Below, piece by piece: positions 1 through 11,485 of a DNA stretch of 64,000 bases. The notes below the pieces were generated by a model. That model made no database searches. It was given only the letters and a program-made list of their open reading frames with translations, and was not told the DNA's origin. The DNA comes from Plantago ovata. Lineage: Eukaryota; Streptophyta; Magnoliopsida; Lamiales; Plantaginaceae. How positions within the stretch are numbered: position 1 is the first letter of the stretch; every line of letters begins with the position of its first letter. The DNA lies in contig CM051456.1 in NCBI GenBank assembly GCA_028274465.1, forward strand, positions 88,398,753 to 88,462,752, written 5' to 3'. The position numbers were made by a program, and so were the translations under genes.

Positions 1-2686
1 CCATTTCTAATTCCATGGCCTCTTGCCATTTATCTGAGTCAATATCAATTATTGCCTCTTTGTAGGTCTCGGGATCTTCCCGATCTGATAAACCGACATC
101 AAGTTCACTGATGTCTTCTATCATAAGGCTTTGCTTCTGAGGTCCTCTAAGGATCCTCTTCGACCTACGGAGCTCGACTTGTTCTGGTGCTTTTCTTTTC
201 TGGCTTCGTGTAACACGAACATTATCAGTGGGTACTGATGCAGCTGGTCGTTGGGCGCGACCCTGTTCCCTTGCGGGAGGCTGCTCTTGTGCAACTTGTT
301 GCACAGGTTGGTTGACAACGGGTTCTACAGGTGTGGTTTCAATTGTTGATCTAATCACAGGACTCCCACTGACTATGACATGCCTAGCAAGTGTCATATC
401 ATCACCCTTGTCTACTTCAAAAGCTCCCACTGAACTTGAGTCCAAATCAGAAGATTTAAAGACCTCATGTTCGCGAGTGTCAAAGTCTTGAATTTCTTCA
501 AGTTCTATCATATCATCTAACCTCTCTTCTTCGAGGTATTCAGCTTCTAAAAACTTCACGTTTCTAGACACGATCACCTTGTGATCTTCAGCATGATAGA
601 ATTCATAGCCTCTCGTCTGACGAGGATAGCCTATGAAATATACTTTGACACCCTTGGCATCTAACTTATCAGTGAGCAACAGCTTGACTATCGCAGGACA
701 GCCCCAAGGTCTAAGATAGCCTAGTGAAGGCTTCTTTCCCTTCCATAACTCATAAGGAGTTTTCTCCACTGATTTAGATGGTACACGGTTCAGAATGTAG
801 ATTGCAGTTTGTAGTGCATATCCCCACAGATACTTTGGAAGAGTCTAGAATCCAATCATTGATCTTACCATGTCTAACAGGGTTCGATTCCTCCTCTCAG
901 ACACACCGTTTAACTGTGGTGTTCCCGGAGGAGTCCATTGCGATTGAATCCCATTTTCCTTCAAGTAATCGGCAAATTCTTCACTAAGGTATTCACCTCC
1001 TCGATCTGATCGAAGAGTGACTATCCTTAGGTTCAATTCATTCTCGACCTCCATAAACTCCTTGAATTTCCCAAAGGTCTCGGATTTATTCTTCATAAGA
1101 AAGATATATCCATACCTTGAGAAATCGTCAGTAAAGGTAACGAAGTAAGGATAACCCCCACGCGCATGGACTTTAAACGGTCCACATACATCGGTATGTA
1201 TGAGCTCCAAGCAGCGAGTGGCATGAACACCTTGTCCAACAAAAGGTTTGTTCGTCATCTTACCCTTAACACAAGATTCACATGTACCATATGATTCGAA
1301 ATCAAATGGTTCTAAGTAGTCCAACTTCCTTAGTCTTTGAATCCGTGTTTCATTGATATGGCCTAGCCTACAATGCCATAGATAAGATGGATTATTCTTC
1401 TTACTTGAAGACGGTTGTTTGTTATGTATTTGAAATAAAGGTTGACTACTTTGCAAAATATATAAACCATTCACCAAGCGAGCCTTTCCATAATACTGAT
1501 CATTTAATGAAAAATAACAAGTATTATTCGCAAATCGAAAGGAAAAACCCATATTGTCTAACAATGGAATGAAAATAATATTTCTGACAATGCATGGAAC
1601 AAAATAAACATTATCAAGTTCTAAACATTGTCCCGAAGGTAAATCTATCTTGCTGCGTCCAACGCGTTTGGCTTCAACTGGATTGCCGTTCCCAACATGC
1701 AAGTCGATTTCACCTCGCTTGACTAGCCTGTGATCAATTAGCCCCTGCACATTATTACAAATGTGTGAGCCACAGGCTGTATCTAATACCCAACCATTGG
1801 AGTCAAAAGTAGTCATGTTCATTTCAATAACAAACATAAGCCCGTGGCTTCTTAGCTTGATCTGCCCTAAGCTTATGTCCTTTCTGCTTACAGAAAAGAC
1901 ATTCATCTGTGCGTACCGTTCCGCTTCTCTTGAACTTCCTTTTCTGGTTCGGACGCTTAGGCTTATCACTCCAAGTGTTAGCCTTGGCTCCCGACATTCC
2001 CTTACCCTTAGCACCTTTGTTTCTCGGATTTGGGTTAGACTGTTGCCAAACAAGCATGATCGATTTTTCCTTCTTAGGAAGAGTTTAATCATATGTCTTC
2101 AGCAGATTATGAAGTTCAGGCAGTGTTAAGTCCTTCGCATTCATCGTGTAATTAATGATGAACTGCGAATACGAACTCGGCAATGATTGAAGGACAAAGA
2201 TCACCATGATCTTGTTCTCTAGCTTACGCTGGCATCGACAAGCTTTTCAAAGAGACCAATCATTTTGAGAACATGCTCAGACATGTTCCCTCCTTCACTG
2301 AGCTTGCATCTTTGTATCTCTTTGATCAAATCAAATTCAACACTTCTTGCTGTCGTCTTAAAGAGCGACTCAAGATGCTTCAGCATCTCATACGGCAACA
2401 TGCTTTCATGTTGCCTCTGCAGCTCACTGCTCATTGCCGCCAGCATAATACACTGCGCGGATCTAGCATCCTCAAGATGCTTATGAGACTTTGCCTTGTT
2501 GGCTTGATTCCAAGCAGCAACCTGATCGGCAGTCTGATTTTCGGGCCACACGGGAATGACCTCGTCCAAGACGTACTCAATCTTTTCGTACTTCAGCACG
2601 AAATGTATATTCCTGATCCAATCTAGGAAGTTTGGTCCGGTCAAAATTTGCTTCTCTAAGACAGCACGGAGCGAGATACTCGCCAT
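1..2686 (-). pseudogene. Copia A' gag-pol polyprotein, broken and partial
   Basis: Translation on the minus strand starts with ATG at 2686 (MASISLRAVLEK...). The gag part is colinear with element A until a 1-base loss near 2222 breaks the frame. The CCHC knuckle near 1870-1910 has lost its second half (CLFCKQKGH runs straight into LRADQ). The protease motif DTACGSH lies near 1780, followed by the GAG-pre-integrase HxxxH region and the integrase core, including a DDFSRYG motif and SDRGGEY. The integrase is stopped at about 845 by TCG to TAG relative to element A. 1-844 holds the integrase C-terminus and the start of the RT domain, in which no catalytic YVDD is reached. Family: Ty1/copia polyprotein; lineage not assigned. 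Confidence 0.9.
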
Positions 2687-2734
2687 TTCTAATATCCTAA
2701 GGAGAAATAATATAGAACGAAAATAATAAATCAA

Positions 2735-3596
2735 CTATTGAAATATTACTTCTAAATACACAGTCAACATAACTAAACAACAAGGTCCTTTAGCTGTTTA
2801 GCTCCCACTATTTTCACATATGCTTGCCCCCACAACAAACATACGTGTAATGTCCAACAAGTTACCGTAGTGGCCAAGATCCAAATCCATACTATGCTAT
2901 ACTCCAACGGGGGCTGGTCGCATAGCATAATATGACATAGCATAATATGACCGGTAGGACTATCCAATTGCGTCACGCAACTCTTGGTTGTTAAATCTAA
3001 TTTAACCCGATGCCCTACATACTGTACCTATCGAGATCGCTAGATACAATATGCAGTAAGTCATAACCATAGGCTTACTCTAATCTGACGATCACTGCGA
3101 GTCTGTAAGACGAGGTCGCCAATACAAGAAAACGCAATGAAAGTTCAGAATTAAAGCACCCTATGGAAAGCATCTCAGAAATACATACATATATATATTT
3201 CTGTACTTATATTGGTTGGGGCTTGTCGCTTGAGGGTTGTTATCAGTCATCTACAAACAAACAAGGGCGCCGCCTACCCATCATGCATGAGCGGTCTACA
3301 CGTAATGGATGCCGCCTATCCATTCTAGTTCTAAACCCAAAGGACTTAATTGTAATTTTTGAAACCTTGGAGGTTTTAAATTTAAAATTCAAAAGTAGAA
3401 GGACTAATTTGCAATAAACAATAAATTGATAAATTACAAATAAGCCCTTAAACTTTATACTAAGTAAATTTAACCCCTCTAGTTAAAAACAATTACAATT
3501 AAATCATATTTATATTCCAAATATAAAATTCAATACTCAAAATTTTCAAAATTCGATTTTGGGTCCAACCCTTAAAATATATATATATTAAAACAT
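2735..3596 (-). other. 5' leader of copia A' (non-coding)
   Basis: Homologous to 18121-19343 of element A. Contains two copies of the hairpin-like GGGTAGGCGGCGCCC motif in reverse (3265-3280 and about 3306-3322). No gene seen. Confidence 0.7.
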
Positions 3597-3797
3597 GGGA
3601 CGGGACCCTACCGCACTTGCGGCCGCGAGCGCCCGGCGCCTGCGGCACGCAGGCACGGGCGCCGCGGCCGCAGGCGCCCGGCGCGCACGGGCGCCTGCGT
3701 CCCACAGGCACCCGGGTGCCCGCGGCACGCGGGCGCCGAGCGCCTGCGGTGCCGCAAGCACGGCGCCCGCCGCCTGCGTCGCGCAGGCGGCCTGGTC
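3597..3797. repeat. GC-rich repeat island in the A' leader
   Basis: About 200 bp of almost pure G/C made of shuffled GGCGCC and TGCGG units, flanked on both sides by AT dinucleotide runs. Element A has a shorter related island at 17996-18117 in the same place between primer site and gag. Open frames across it arise only from lack of AT-rich stops. Confidence 0.75.
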
Positions 3798-3817
3798 GAA
3801 ATATATATATATATATA

Positions 3818-4788
3818 GACAAATTTACGTCTACCACCCTCACTAAACACTCACTTTTCATCCTAGTCCAACATTAGCGGAGAATTACATTTTAGTCCAG
3901 CCGGACCTCCAGTGTTGACTCCGGTAAGTTGGATTTTCTAATTGTCGCTCAACCAAACACGCCCTTAACTATATAATTTCTATTTTTTCTTTCTTTTCGT
4001 TTTTTCTTTCTTTTCTTTTTTCTATTTTTCTTTTTTCTCTTTCTTTCTTTTCTCTTTTCTTTCTTTTTTTTTTCTTTTACATTTTTTTAAATCCAACTCC
4101 GGTACCGGAGTTAGAACTCCGGTACCGGAGTTTACAGCTCCGGTACCAAAGTTAGAACTCCGGTACCGGAGTTTACAGCTCCGATTGGAGCTTTGTTAAG
4201 CTCCAATCGGAGCTTAACAAAGCTCCAATCGGAGCTGTATAACACAGCTCCAATCGGAGTTGTGCCAAGCTCCGATTGGGACTTTGCAAAGCCCCAATCG
4301 GAGCTTTGTACTCCGATCGGAGTTACTGTTCATCTTCTTCCTCTTTTTTTTTTTTCTCTTTTTTTTTATTTAGTATTATTTATTTTTATTTAATAAAGAA
4401 AAAAAGAAAAGGTAAAAAATAAAATTTGGGACTCATTTTGAAATTCAATTTTTGTAGGGGTTTGTTTTAAAATAATTTGTAAACTATTTTGAAATATAAC
4501 TAAATTATGTGGGTTAATTTATAAATTGTCTGTGTTAATATTGTAAAAGTCAAAACATTTGGGGTGAATTTGTAATAAACGAAACTTCATGTTGTTTGGC
4601 GTAATTCAGAATCTAAAATTCCGGCGGGGGCATAAATGTCATTTCCAGGGCTTAGAGCGCAGAAAGTCAAATCCGTGGGTTAAAATATAATTACATTGGT
4701 TTAGTAAGGGAGTCTCGTGTAATAAAAAATATAGCTGGATTAATCTGTAATGCTCAACAATAGTAGGGGTACCAAAAGTAATAGCCCC
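3818..4788. mobile_element. Non-autonomous MULE-like element with palindrome array (a)
   Basis: Absent from element A's leader. The right end, read in reverse, is GGGGCTATTACTTTTGGTACCCC, similar to the ends of 59224-59977. Flanks read ATATATATA on both sides, compatible with a 9-bp duplication but uninformative because the site is an AT repeat. The interior is a T/C-rich tract (3975-4085), a run of short palindromes built on CTCCGGTACCGGAG and GCTCCAATCGGAGC (4096-4330), then an AT-rich half homologous to 59640-59790. No coding potential. Confidence 0.65.
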
Positions 4789-4830
4789 ATATATATATAT
4801 AATTTTTTTTTTAAATATAAATTCTAAATT

Positions 4831-5117
4831 GGGAATTTTACATCCACTACCCCTACTAGACACTCTAATTACGTCTAACCCCCCCTTAGTCAATCTATTA
4901 CATATGGGTCCAAAATCGACTTATGTCGTTGACCAGCTTCTAGCTTACTGTTCATATTTTTTCATTCAAACGCGACCTTACACTATTTTCTCTACCTTTT
5001 TTTTTCTTTTTCTTTTTTCTTTCTTTTTTTCTTTCCTTTCTTCCTTCTTCTTCTATTAGCTCCAGTGACTGGAGTTGCAGCTCCGGTGACCGGAGACCGG
5101 AATTGAAAAATTATAAA
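4831..5117. mobile_element. Small MULE-like insertion in the A' leader (a')
   Basis: Absent from the matching leader of element A. It is flanked by a direct repeat of at least 9 bp, TTCTAAATT at 4822-4830 and 5118-5126 (extendable to 15 bp). The left end GGGAATTTTACATCCAC aligns with the end of the neighbouring insertion at 3818 and with the element at 59224. It contains a pyrimidine tract and AGCTCC/GGAG palindromes at 5057-5098. No coding capacity. Its family is inferred from its ends. Confidence 0.6.
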
Positions 5118-5234
5118 TTCTAAATTTATATAAAAACAAAACTTTTGAAAATCGATTCAATCATAGAATCAATTGCATCCACATATCTACAAAATCATAC
5201 AATATATATACGTATATACGTAATCAATTAACCT

Positions 5235-5248
5235 GGCTCTAATACCAC
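5235..5248 (-). other. Primer binding site of copia A'
   Basis: Reverse complement reads GTGGTATTAGAGCC directly beside the LTR end. This is one base from the GTGGTATCAGAGCC of element A, the usual complement of initiator tRNA-Met in plant copia elements. Confidence 0.85.
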
Positions 5249-7336
5249 TATAAGAAAATATGGTCAGAGTTACCCCTAGGGTACGCAGCGGAATTTCAAA
5301 AATTTTCTTAACATAAAGGTTAATTGATTATGTATATGACGTATATATATAAACACGTCAATTAGAAGACTAACCTTACTTCCAAAGCAGCTTCCAAGTC
5401 TTCGCAATAATCCTGTGTATCTTCTCCTTCGTCGAAGTCGAAGATATCTGCAATGCTCTGATTATCTGCAAGACAATAAGAGTTAGTTTCCAGCTCCTAG
5501 AACCTCAACCTTGGTATCCACGGATGAACAGCCTATCGGAAGAATGCTAGGATATTCTTTTGTGTGACCAAGAAGACGGGGCGGCGATTCTTCCGGCAAG
5601 GTGGCGCGCGCGTGGCTATATAGAGGAGGGGAGAGTTTTTTTTATTTTCTCTAAGAAAACTGGGTATTCAACTGTGTGAATGTCTATTGAACTGTATGTC
5701 AAAAACTCTCTAATAGTCTACTATATATAGTAGTCAATAGAAGCCTAAAGCATAAGCAATTAGACTTCATAAAGGAATAAAAATCTAATTCTTATCGCAC
5801 TAGGAAACCAATATCAAGTCGAGATTCATTCCCAATCAAATTAAAACTCAATCAGGAAAATCTAACTTATCCCTTGGACTTCTAATAGAGGAAGGAGTCG
5901 AACTCCTTCCCCTATCCAGCCTATGCGCGCGCGCATGTCCTACGGGAGATAGGTGGGTCCCAATTTTGGGACCCACTTATAGTTCTAAGGCAATTCAAAC
6001 TCCAAGAAGATTTTTCCCATGTGCATATGTTAATTCTAAATTAACATATCCTTTCAAATCAAACCTCTATTATATTTCGAAAATATAATCTTTAATTGTA
6101 TTTACATAAAATACACTTAATTAGCCAATTCAAATTAATAATTCCAAATCATTAATTGAGCCACCAAATATTATAATTAATTCCAAATCAATTATAATCC
6201 ATCAATCACAATTAATTCCAAATTAATTGCAATTCCATCTTCAAGGATATTTTGATAAGCTGAATCACCACATAGTGTGACCCATAGGGCCTCACTGTAT
6301 TAAGCAAGTCCCAGACTAGGCAAAATGGAATTCCTAGACGGTTCCATTTGCAATATTAATACATGAGGACGTTTGAGAGGTTTCTCAAAGCAAACCCTTT
6401 TGTTGCGAAGTCTGTTGCGCTCAACTTGGCGATGGTAACGTCCCTTCATCTGACTGACTCGAATGCATCTAGGATTGATGAAGTGTCTATCCCAATAATA
6501 CATCCATGAGCGTCTCAGGGAGTTGCTTGGTTACTAAGATATACTTATGACCATCATAATATATCAATGCACTGGCCAGTGACTTTACCAACGCAACTAT
6601 GTAGACTATGAGTAGTACTCTTCTGTGCTACACTTGAGAGATGAATCCTTCACAGAATCACTTATCATCCCCATTTGAATGTAGCCATAATCCTGGATTG
6701 TGTCTTAGGTCAACTGCTTATTTAGAGCTGACATCGACGGGTCCACCAAGGATATGGGGCAACAAATGTGATGATAAAGTCCTGTAAGTCCAAAGGACGA
6801 CTGGCATCACTTCGACAACTTACCGGTTCCCATAGACACTTCGGTGTAGAGTATACATCGATGGGAGTGTCCGGTGGGTACTTCCATTGTTCAATAATCC
6901 TTCTTCGAACAACTATGCGCAGTTATGGGAACGTTTCTCGATTGTCTAACAATCCGTTCCGTGGCCGTGGGATCGGCTCACACTTGCTCCAACAAGTATA
7001 ACCTCCACGCATACTAGTCTCGTCTAGTTCATTCAGACCCCTACATCCGAGATGAACCTCGACTAGGGAGAGTTTGGGATAGATGATAACTCACATAGCT
7101 CCCACTATCTGTGTGATCGGTCATCTATCCGAGGGGACATGTTTAATATCAACACAGACAGAAATAGAGATATGACATGCTGCATGCCTGGTGTAATATA
7201 ATTATGAAAGCGATACTCAATAGTAAAACAACAAACATATATTATATTACGTTGACATGTGTAATAGTACATATATGTCCTCTATAAGGGCTCCATTCCC
7301 TTAATAAGGACTGTCTCTAGGACATATACACTATCA
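5249..7336 (-). repeat. 5' LTR of copia A' (2088 bp)
   Basis: Reverse complement matches the 2084-bp left LTR of element A along its length. It starts TGATAGTGTATATGTCC (7336 downward) and ends at 5249 next to the primer site; the terminal CA has become TA. A palindromic TATA core lies at 5718-5733. Confidence 0.93.
5718..5733 (-). promoter_or_regulatory. Palindromic TATA box of the A' LTR
   Basis: Perfect 16-bp palindrome CTACTATATATAGTAG, conserved at the same LTR position in both LTRs of element A (17323-17338 and 26417-26432). It is the likely core promoter of the A family. Confidence 0.6.
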
Positions 7337-9369
7337 GTTAAGCCGGGGGTGGCATCCGTCCTATTGTTGTGGGTACTGTTTGGCGTCGCCTGGTCTCTAA
7401 GGTAGGTGCTGTTTTGGTTGGCCCCTCTTTATCTGGGTATTTTGACGGTCTCCAGTTTGGTGTTGGGGTGCCTTGTAGAGGTGAGGCTATTCTTCATACC
7501 TTCAGTCGGTTTGTAGAGGGGAGAGGCAGAGAGGCGGGCTTGACCGTGTTGTTGGTTGACTTCCAGAATGCTTTCAACATGGTTGATCGTGAGGTTCTGT
7601 TGCTTGAGGTTCGTTGTCATTGCCTCGTTCTTTCCCGTTGGGTTGAGTTCTGTTATTCCACTCCGGCCAGGTTGTACTATGGGGAGCACATTCTATGGAT
7701 CTGGTCAGGGGGTCCAGCAGAGTGATCCTTTGGGTCCTCTACTCTTTGCTTTGGTTTTACACCCGCTGGTTTGTAAGATCAGGGATTCTTTTGACTTGTC
7801 CATGCAGGCTTGGTATTTAGATGATGGCACCATTGTCGGAGATACCTTAGTTGTGGGAAAGGTCTTAGAGATGATCTTGGAGGACGGGACGCGTTCTGGA
7901 CTTCACCTCAATGTTCACAAAACTGAGATTTTTTGGCCGGTGGAAGATCCGAGGAGTAGGGTTCATGGTGTTTTTCCTACTTCTATTGCCAGTCCTCACT
8001 GTGGGGTCAAAGTCCTTGGTGGCTCGGTCAGTGTGTGTCCCGATTTCAGTAGTGAGCTTGTGGTGAAGAGGGTGAATAGGACCATCGAGCTTATGGACTC
8101 TGTCGCGAAGCATAATGATCCGCAGTGTGAGTAGTTGCTACTACGTGCTTGTACGGGTATTTCGAAGCTCTATTTTGCTTTGCGTACTTGCCCTTCGGGT
8201 GTCTTTCAGCCGGCTCAGTTTTCTTTTGACCAAGCTCTCCGATCTTCCTTGGAGCGTATTGTTACGGCGTCGGGTCCCGGTTTTGGTGATTGACAGTGGC
8301 GGCTTGCTACTTTGCCCTTTTCTTTTGGGGGGTCTCGGTGTTTATACTGCTGCGGATGTTCGCCATTATGCCTTCGTTGCTTCCCACCTTCAGTCTGCTG
8401 GTTTGCAGGCTAAGCTCTTGTGTCCTTCTGGTATCACTTCTCTTGGACCTGCTTTTGATGGTGCCCTGTCTTTGTTTGCTGAGACCACATGTTCTTATAT
8501 TTTGAGTAACCCCAGTGAGATCGCTGCCCCCAGACTTATGAAGAGACTGGCAAATATATATTTCACGAAGGTTGCTGCTTCTGCAGAATCTGTTTCTCCT
8601 TATCTCCCCGTCAGGTAGCTCTTTGGACGTCTCAACGAGGTGCCCATTCTTCTGATTGGTTGCGGGTTGTTCCTATTTCGGGTTTGGGACAGACTATGAA
8701 CGGGAGGACTTACAGGTGTGTACTGGGTTATCGACTTGGTGTTGCTTTGTTTCCGGTGTCTGCACCCTGCTCTGCTTGCTCTCGGGTTTTTTACGGGATT
8801 TGTTTGGTGACCATGCGGTATCGTGTGCTGGGGTGGTGGGTATCAAGCACTGGCCTAACCTCGTTCGCGACACTCTCTTGGATGTCTGTTACCAATTTGG
8901 CATCTCTGCTGGTAAGGAGGTGGATATTGGTTTGAGCTACGGGAGTGACAGGTCCCTCCGTCCTGCAGACTTGCTCCTTTACGCTTGGGATAGAGGGCAG
9001 GATGTTTGTGTGGATCTGACCGGGTCTTTCCTCTTGACCCGGTCTGGGTTGGTGGACTTTGTGCTGGGACATGCGATTGCTGATGCTACCAAGCGCAAGT
9101 GTGCGAAGTATCAAGACTTGTGTGCGGCTAAGGGATATGGATTTATTTCTTTCTCGTCACTCGGGGAGTTGGGTGCTGAGGCTGTGGATTTGCTTGTTAG
9201 AATCCGGGGTTTTGCTTTGGCACAGGATGCTGGGGCACGTGCTGCTCATATTTTTCGTAGGATTAGTTTTGCTATTGCTAAGGGAGTGGGGGCACAACTT
9301 GTTTCTCGGCTGCCGTCTAATTTTGTGTAAACTTTCTTTGTTTTTTATTTATATGAATGATCATTCTTC

Positions 9370-9370
<1 letters not shown>
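7337..9370 (+). pseudogene. Non-LTR retrotransposon remnant: RT plus CCHC plus restriction-like endonuclease
   Basis: Reads as one protein in pieces across all three frames: 7369-7725, then 7556-8134, 8115-8618 and 8656-9330, with at least four frame changes. The RT palm is seen as LLVDFQNAFN (about 7546-7580) and the catalytic AWYLDDG (YLDD at 7814-7825). After a thumb-like region there is a CCHC cluster (cysteines at 8768 and 8777, GDH at 8806-8814, cysteine at 8824). A C-terminal RPADLLLY...VDLT...KRKCAKY pattern resembles the PD-(D/E)xK endonuclease of R2/NeSL-type LINEs. The protein ends at 9330 and a TAA microsatellite follows. The 5' end is cut off by element A'. Family placement is inference from motifs. 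Confidence 0.72.
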
Positions 9371-9448
<78 letters not shown>

Positions 9449-9500
9449 TTATTTATTATTATTACTATTACTAATATTATTATTACTAAAACAATTCTTC
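9371..9500. repeat. TAA/ATT microsatellite
   Basis: About 45 bp of AAT units switching to ATT units, so the tract is itself an imperfect inverted repeat. It sits directly after the 3' end of the RT remnant and may be that element's simple-repeat tail. Confidence 0.9.
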
Positions 9501-9930
9501 ATTTCAGTTCAAAAAAAAATAAAAATAATAATAATAGTATCACATTAATTTTAGAAATTACAATATAAACAAAAATTATAATAAATTTCTCCTTTGGATG
9601 ATACTACAAGACACGTTTGGTTTAGACTAGTAGAGTTTGGTTGTTGAGTTGGCAATATCCTCTGAATCATTTGTCCTCGGTAATGTTGTTCTTTGATTCT
9701 TCTAGCTTAGGCCCGGACGGTGTTGCTTTGGCAAGGTGTATTAGCTAGCGCTTAGAAAGCCTCGGGCTTTGCTTTTTCTACTTTCGTTGTACTTCTTCTA
9801 GTGTTCCTTATGCTCTCTTTTAGTATTATTATTTGGCTGTTTGAAAAAATATATATTATAATAAATTACGGTTAGCTCCCGTAAATAAAAATAAAAATTC
9901 AATAAAGATGCTACTCTTATTTCCAAATAC
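9501..9930. other. Intergenic, AT-rich, no gene seen
   Basis: Short unrecognised segment. 9600-9850 has more even base composition and could be 3' sequence of the preceding retrotransposon, but I see no coding signal. Confidence 0.4.
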
Positions 9931-9934
9931 TAAA

Positions 9935-10626
9935 AACTCACTCTTCATTGTACTCGGTTGTAATTTTAATATGGGACGAATTGCATCTAGACCCCCACTT
10001 AGTTTTTTTTTACTATATTTTTATCCATTTCAGTTTCTTTTTATACACACCCCCTGTTAGATAAAGCTAATTACAGTTAACCCTACGATCTTGATTTAAT
10101 GCAAACTAAAACTTGGAAAGTACCATTTTGACCTCATTTAAATTTTCAAAAAAAAAAAAAAAAAAAAAAAACACCTTCAATTATCCTTTTATACGCATTT
10201 GACTCTAAATTTTTCTATTTTACAAAAATTGTCCATAAATTATTTAAAATTAACCCACATTACTTATCTAAATTTCAAAATGATCTTAAATATTATTGCA
10301 AAAATGTATTAATTTTTCTGTTTTAATATTTTTTTTAAAAATGAAAAAAAAAAAAAACCAGAACAGAAGCTCCAAGCGGAGCTAACAGCTCCGACCGGAG
10401 CCGGGGCTAGCTCCAATCGGAGCGATCAACTTCGATCAGAGCTATACCAACTCTGATTGGAGATTAAAACAGCTCCAATCGGAGCTGTTTACGGTAATGA
10501 ATCTGGTATCTCCGGTGCCGGAATATTTTCTGGTATCTCTGATGCCGAAATATTTTCTGGTATCTCCTGTGCCAGAATATTTTTTCGGCACCGGAGGTTG
10601 AAGAAGGGAGAGAAAAAAAACATTAA

Positions 10627-10672
<46 letters not shown>

Positions 10673-10870
10673 GAAAAGGAAAAAAGAAAATAATGAAGAA
10701 GAAAAGGAAAAAAAGAAGAAAAAAACTAAACTATGAAAATAGCATAAGGGTGTGTTTGGAGAGAGAAAATTTCAAAAAATTTAAGTTGGTCAACACAAAT
10801 GAGGTTGGATGTGATTGTTGAACTAAGATGGATAAAAACGCAAAGTTGACCAGCAACATGGGAGGTCAAT
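9935..10870. mobile_element. MULE-like non-autonomous repeat (b), reverse orientation
   Basis: Same family as 3818-4788 and 59224-59977, but reversed: an AT-rich half with ACCCACATTA-type sequence first, then the palindrome array (GCTCCAATCGGAGC and relatives, 10368-10600), then a purine-rich tract with a TAA microsatellite (10628-10672). Exact ends and target duplication could not be fixed, so boundaries are approximate. No coding capacity. Confidence 0.5.
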
Positions 10871-11485
10871 CTGTTTAAAATATATCTAAAATTGAAGGTG
10901 TAGGAAGAGATTTTCAGATCTAATAATGTTAGAGAGAGAAAGAGATGATTATAGAGAAATAAAAATCATGGTGAAATGGTTAGGTTTTAAGGTACTCGTA
11001 TATTTATATTAAAACTAGTTGACGGCTTTTTTATTGGCCTGACAATTTTTTTTGATAAAAAAAACAAGTCTTTTCTAATATATAAAGTTCAGCGTCACAG
11101 GAACAGAAGATTCAATCAGAATGTGGACCATCTGGGAGAGGGGGAGAGAATGAGAGAAGCAATAAGGATTGCTATTCAGAGGGAGGAGTTGGAGAACATG
11201 GGGTTATAGCAGTTAACATCCAACACAGTGAGAATTTTACCCTTACATCATTTCCACTAGTTTATCAGGTCAAGACTCCGGTGGAGCACATTTCAATAAG
11301 GTACTCTCAGAGGCCAGTGGACATGATATAAGGGAAGCAAATGAAGCATCTGTGTATGTCCAGCCTTGGTCAAGTGGGGGAGTCAGCTCCAATGATCCCA
11401 TTTCAAATCAGAAATGTGACCTCTCGAGTGATGGGGGGCAGAAAGAACTATAAGGGCCATTCACTCTACAACCAACAACAATTCC
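10871..11485 (+). other. Probable LINE D 5' part (ORF1 or linker region), decayed
   Basis: From about 11090 the sequence is less AT-rich. A frame around 11270-11450 reads as a plausible hydrophilic protein (..GQDSGGAHFNKVLSEASG..) that is broken by stops and leads into the endonuclease ATG at 11486. I cannot assign a domain. 10871-11090 shows nothing. Confidence 0.4.

Larger units (their letters stand above)
1..7336 (-). mobile_element. Ty1/copia LTR retrotransposon A' (5' part, truncated by window edge)
   Basis: Minus-strand copy of the same family as element A (15725-26892): both share LTR, primer site, leader and polyprotein. In its own orientation it begins with a 5' LTR at 7336 and runs left through the primer site, a long leader, gag, protease and integrase. 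The reverse transcriptase and 3' LTR lie beyond position 1, so the far target-site duplication cannot be checked. It interrupts the RT-like gene that resumes at 7337. Its leader holds two MULE-like insertions (3818-4788 and 4831-5117) that element A lacks. Stops and frameshifts show it cannot make a polyprotein. Confidence 0.93.

Noticed and set aside
3499..3877. Overlapping open frames of 80-120 codons on both strands
   Set aside because: They exist because the GC-rich repeat island lacks AT-rich stop codons; sequence is pure Arg/Ala/Pro/Gly shuffling and varies in length between family copies.
3818..4788. Helitron as origin of the palindrome-bearing repeats
   Set aside because: The related copy at 59224-59977 has a clear 9-bp duplication and paired ends, which Helitrons lack.
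9357..9548. Open frame rich in Asn and Leu
   Set aside because: Translation of the TAA/ATT microsatellite.
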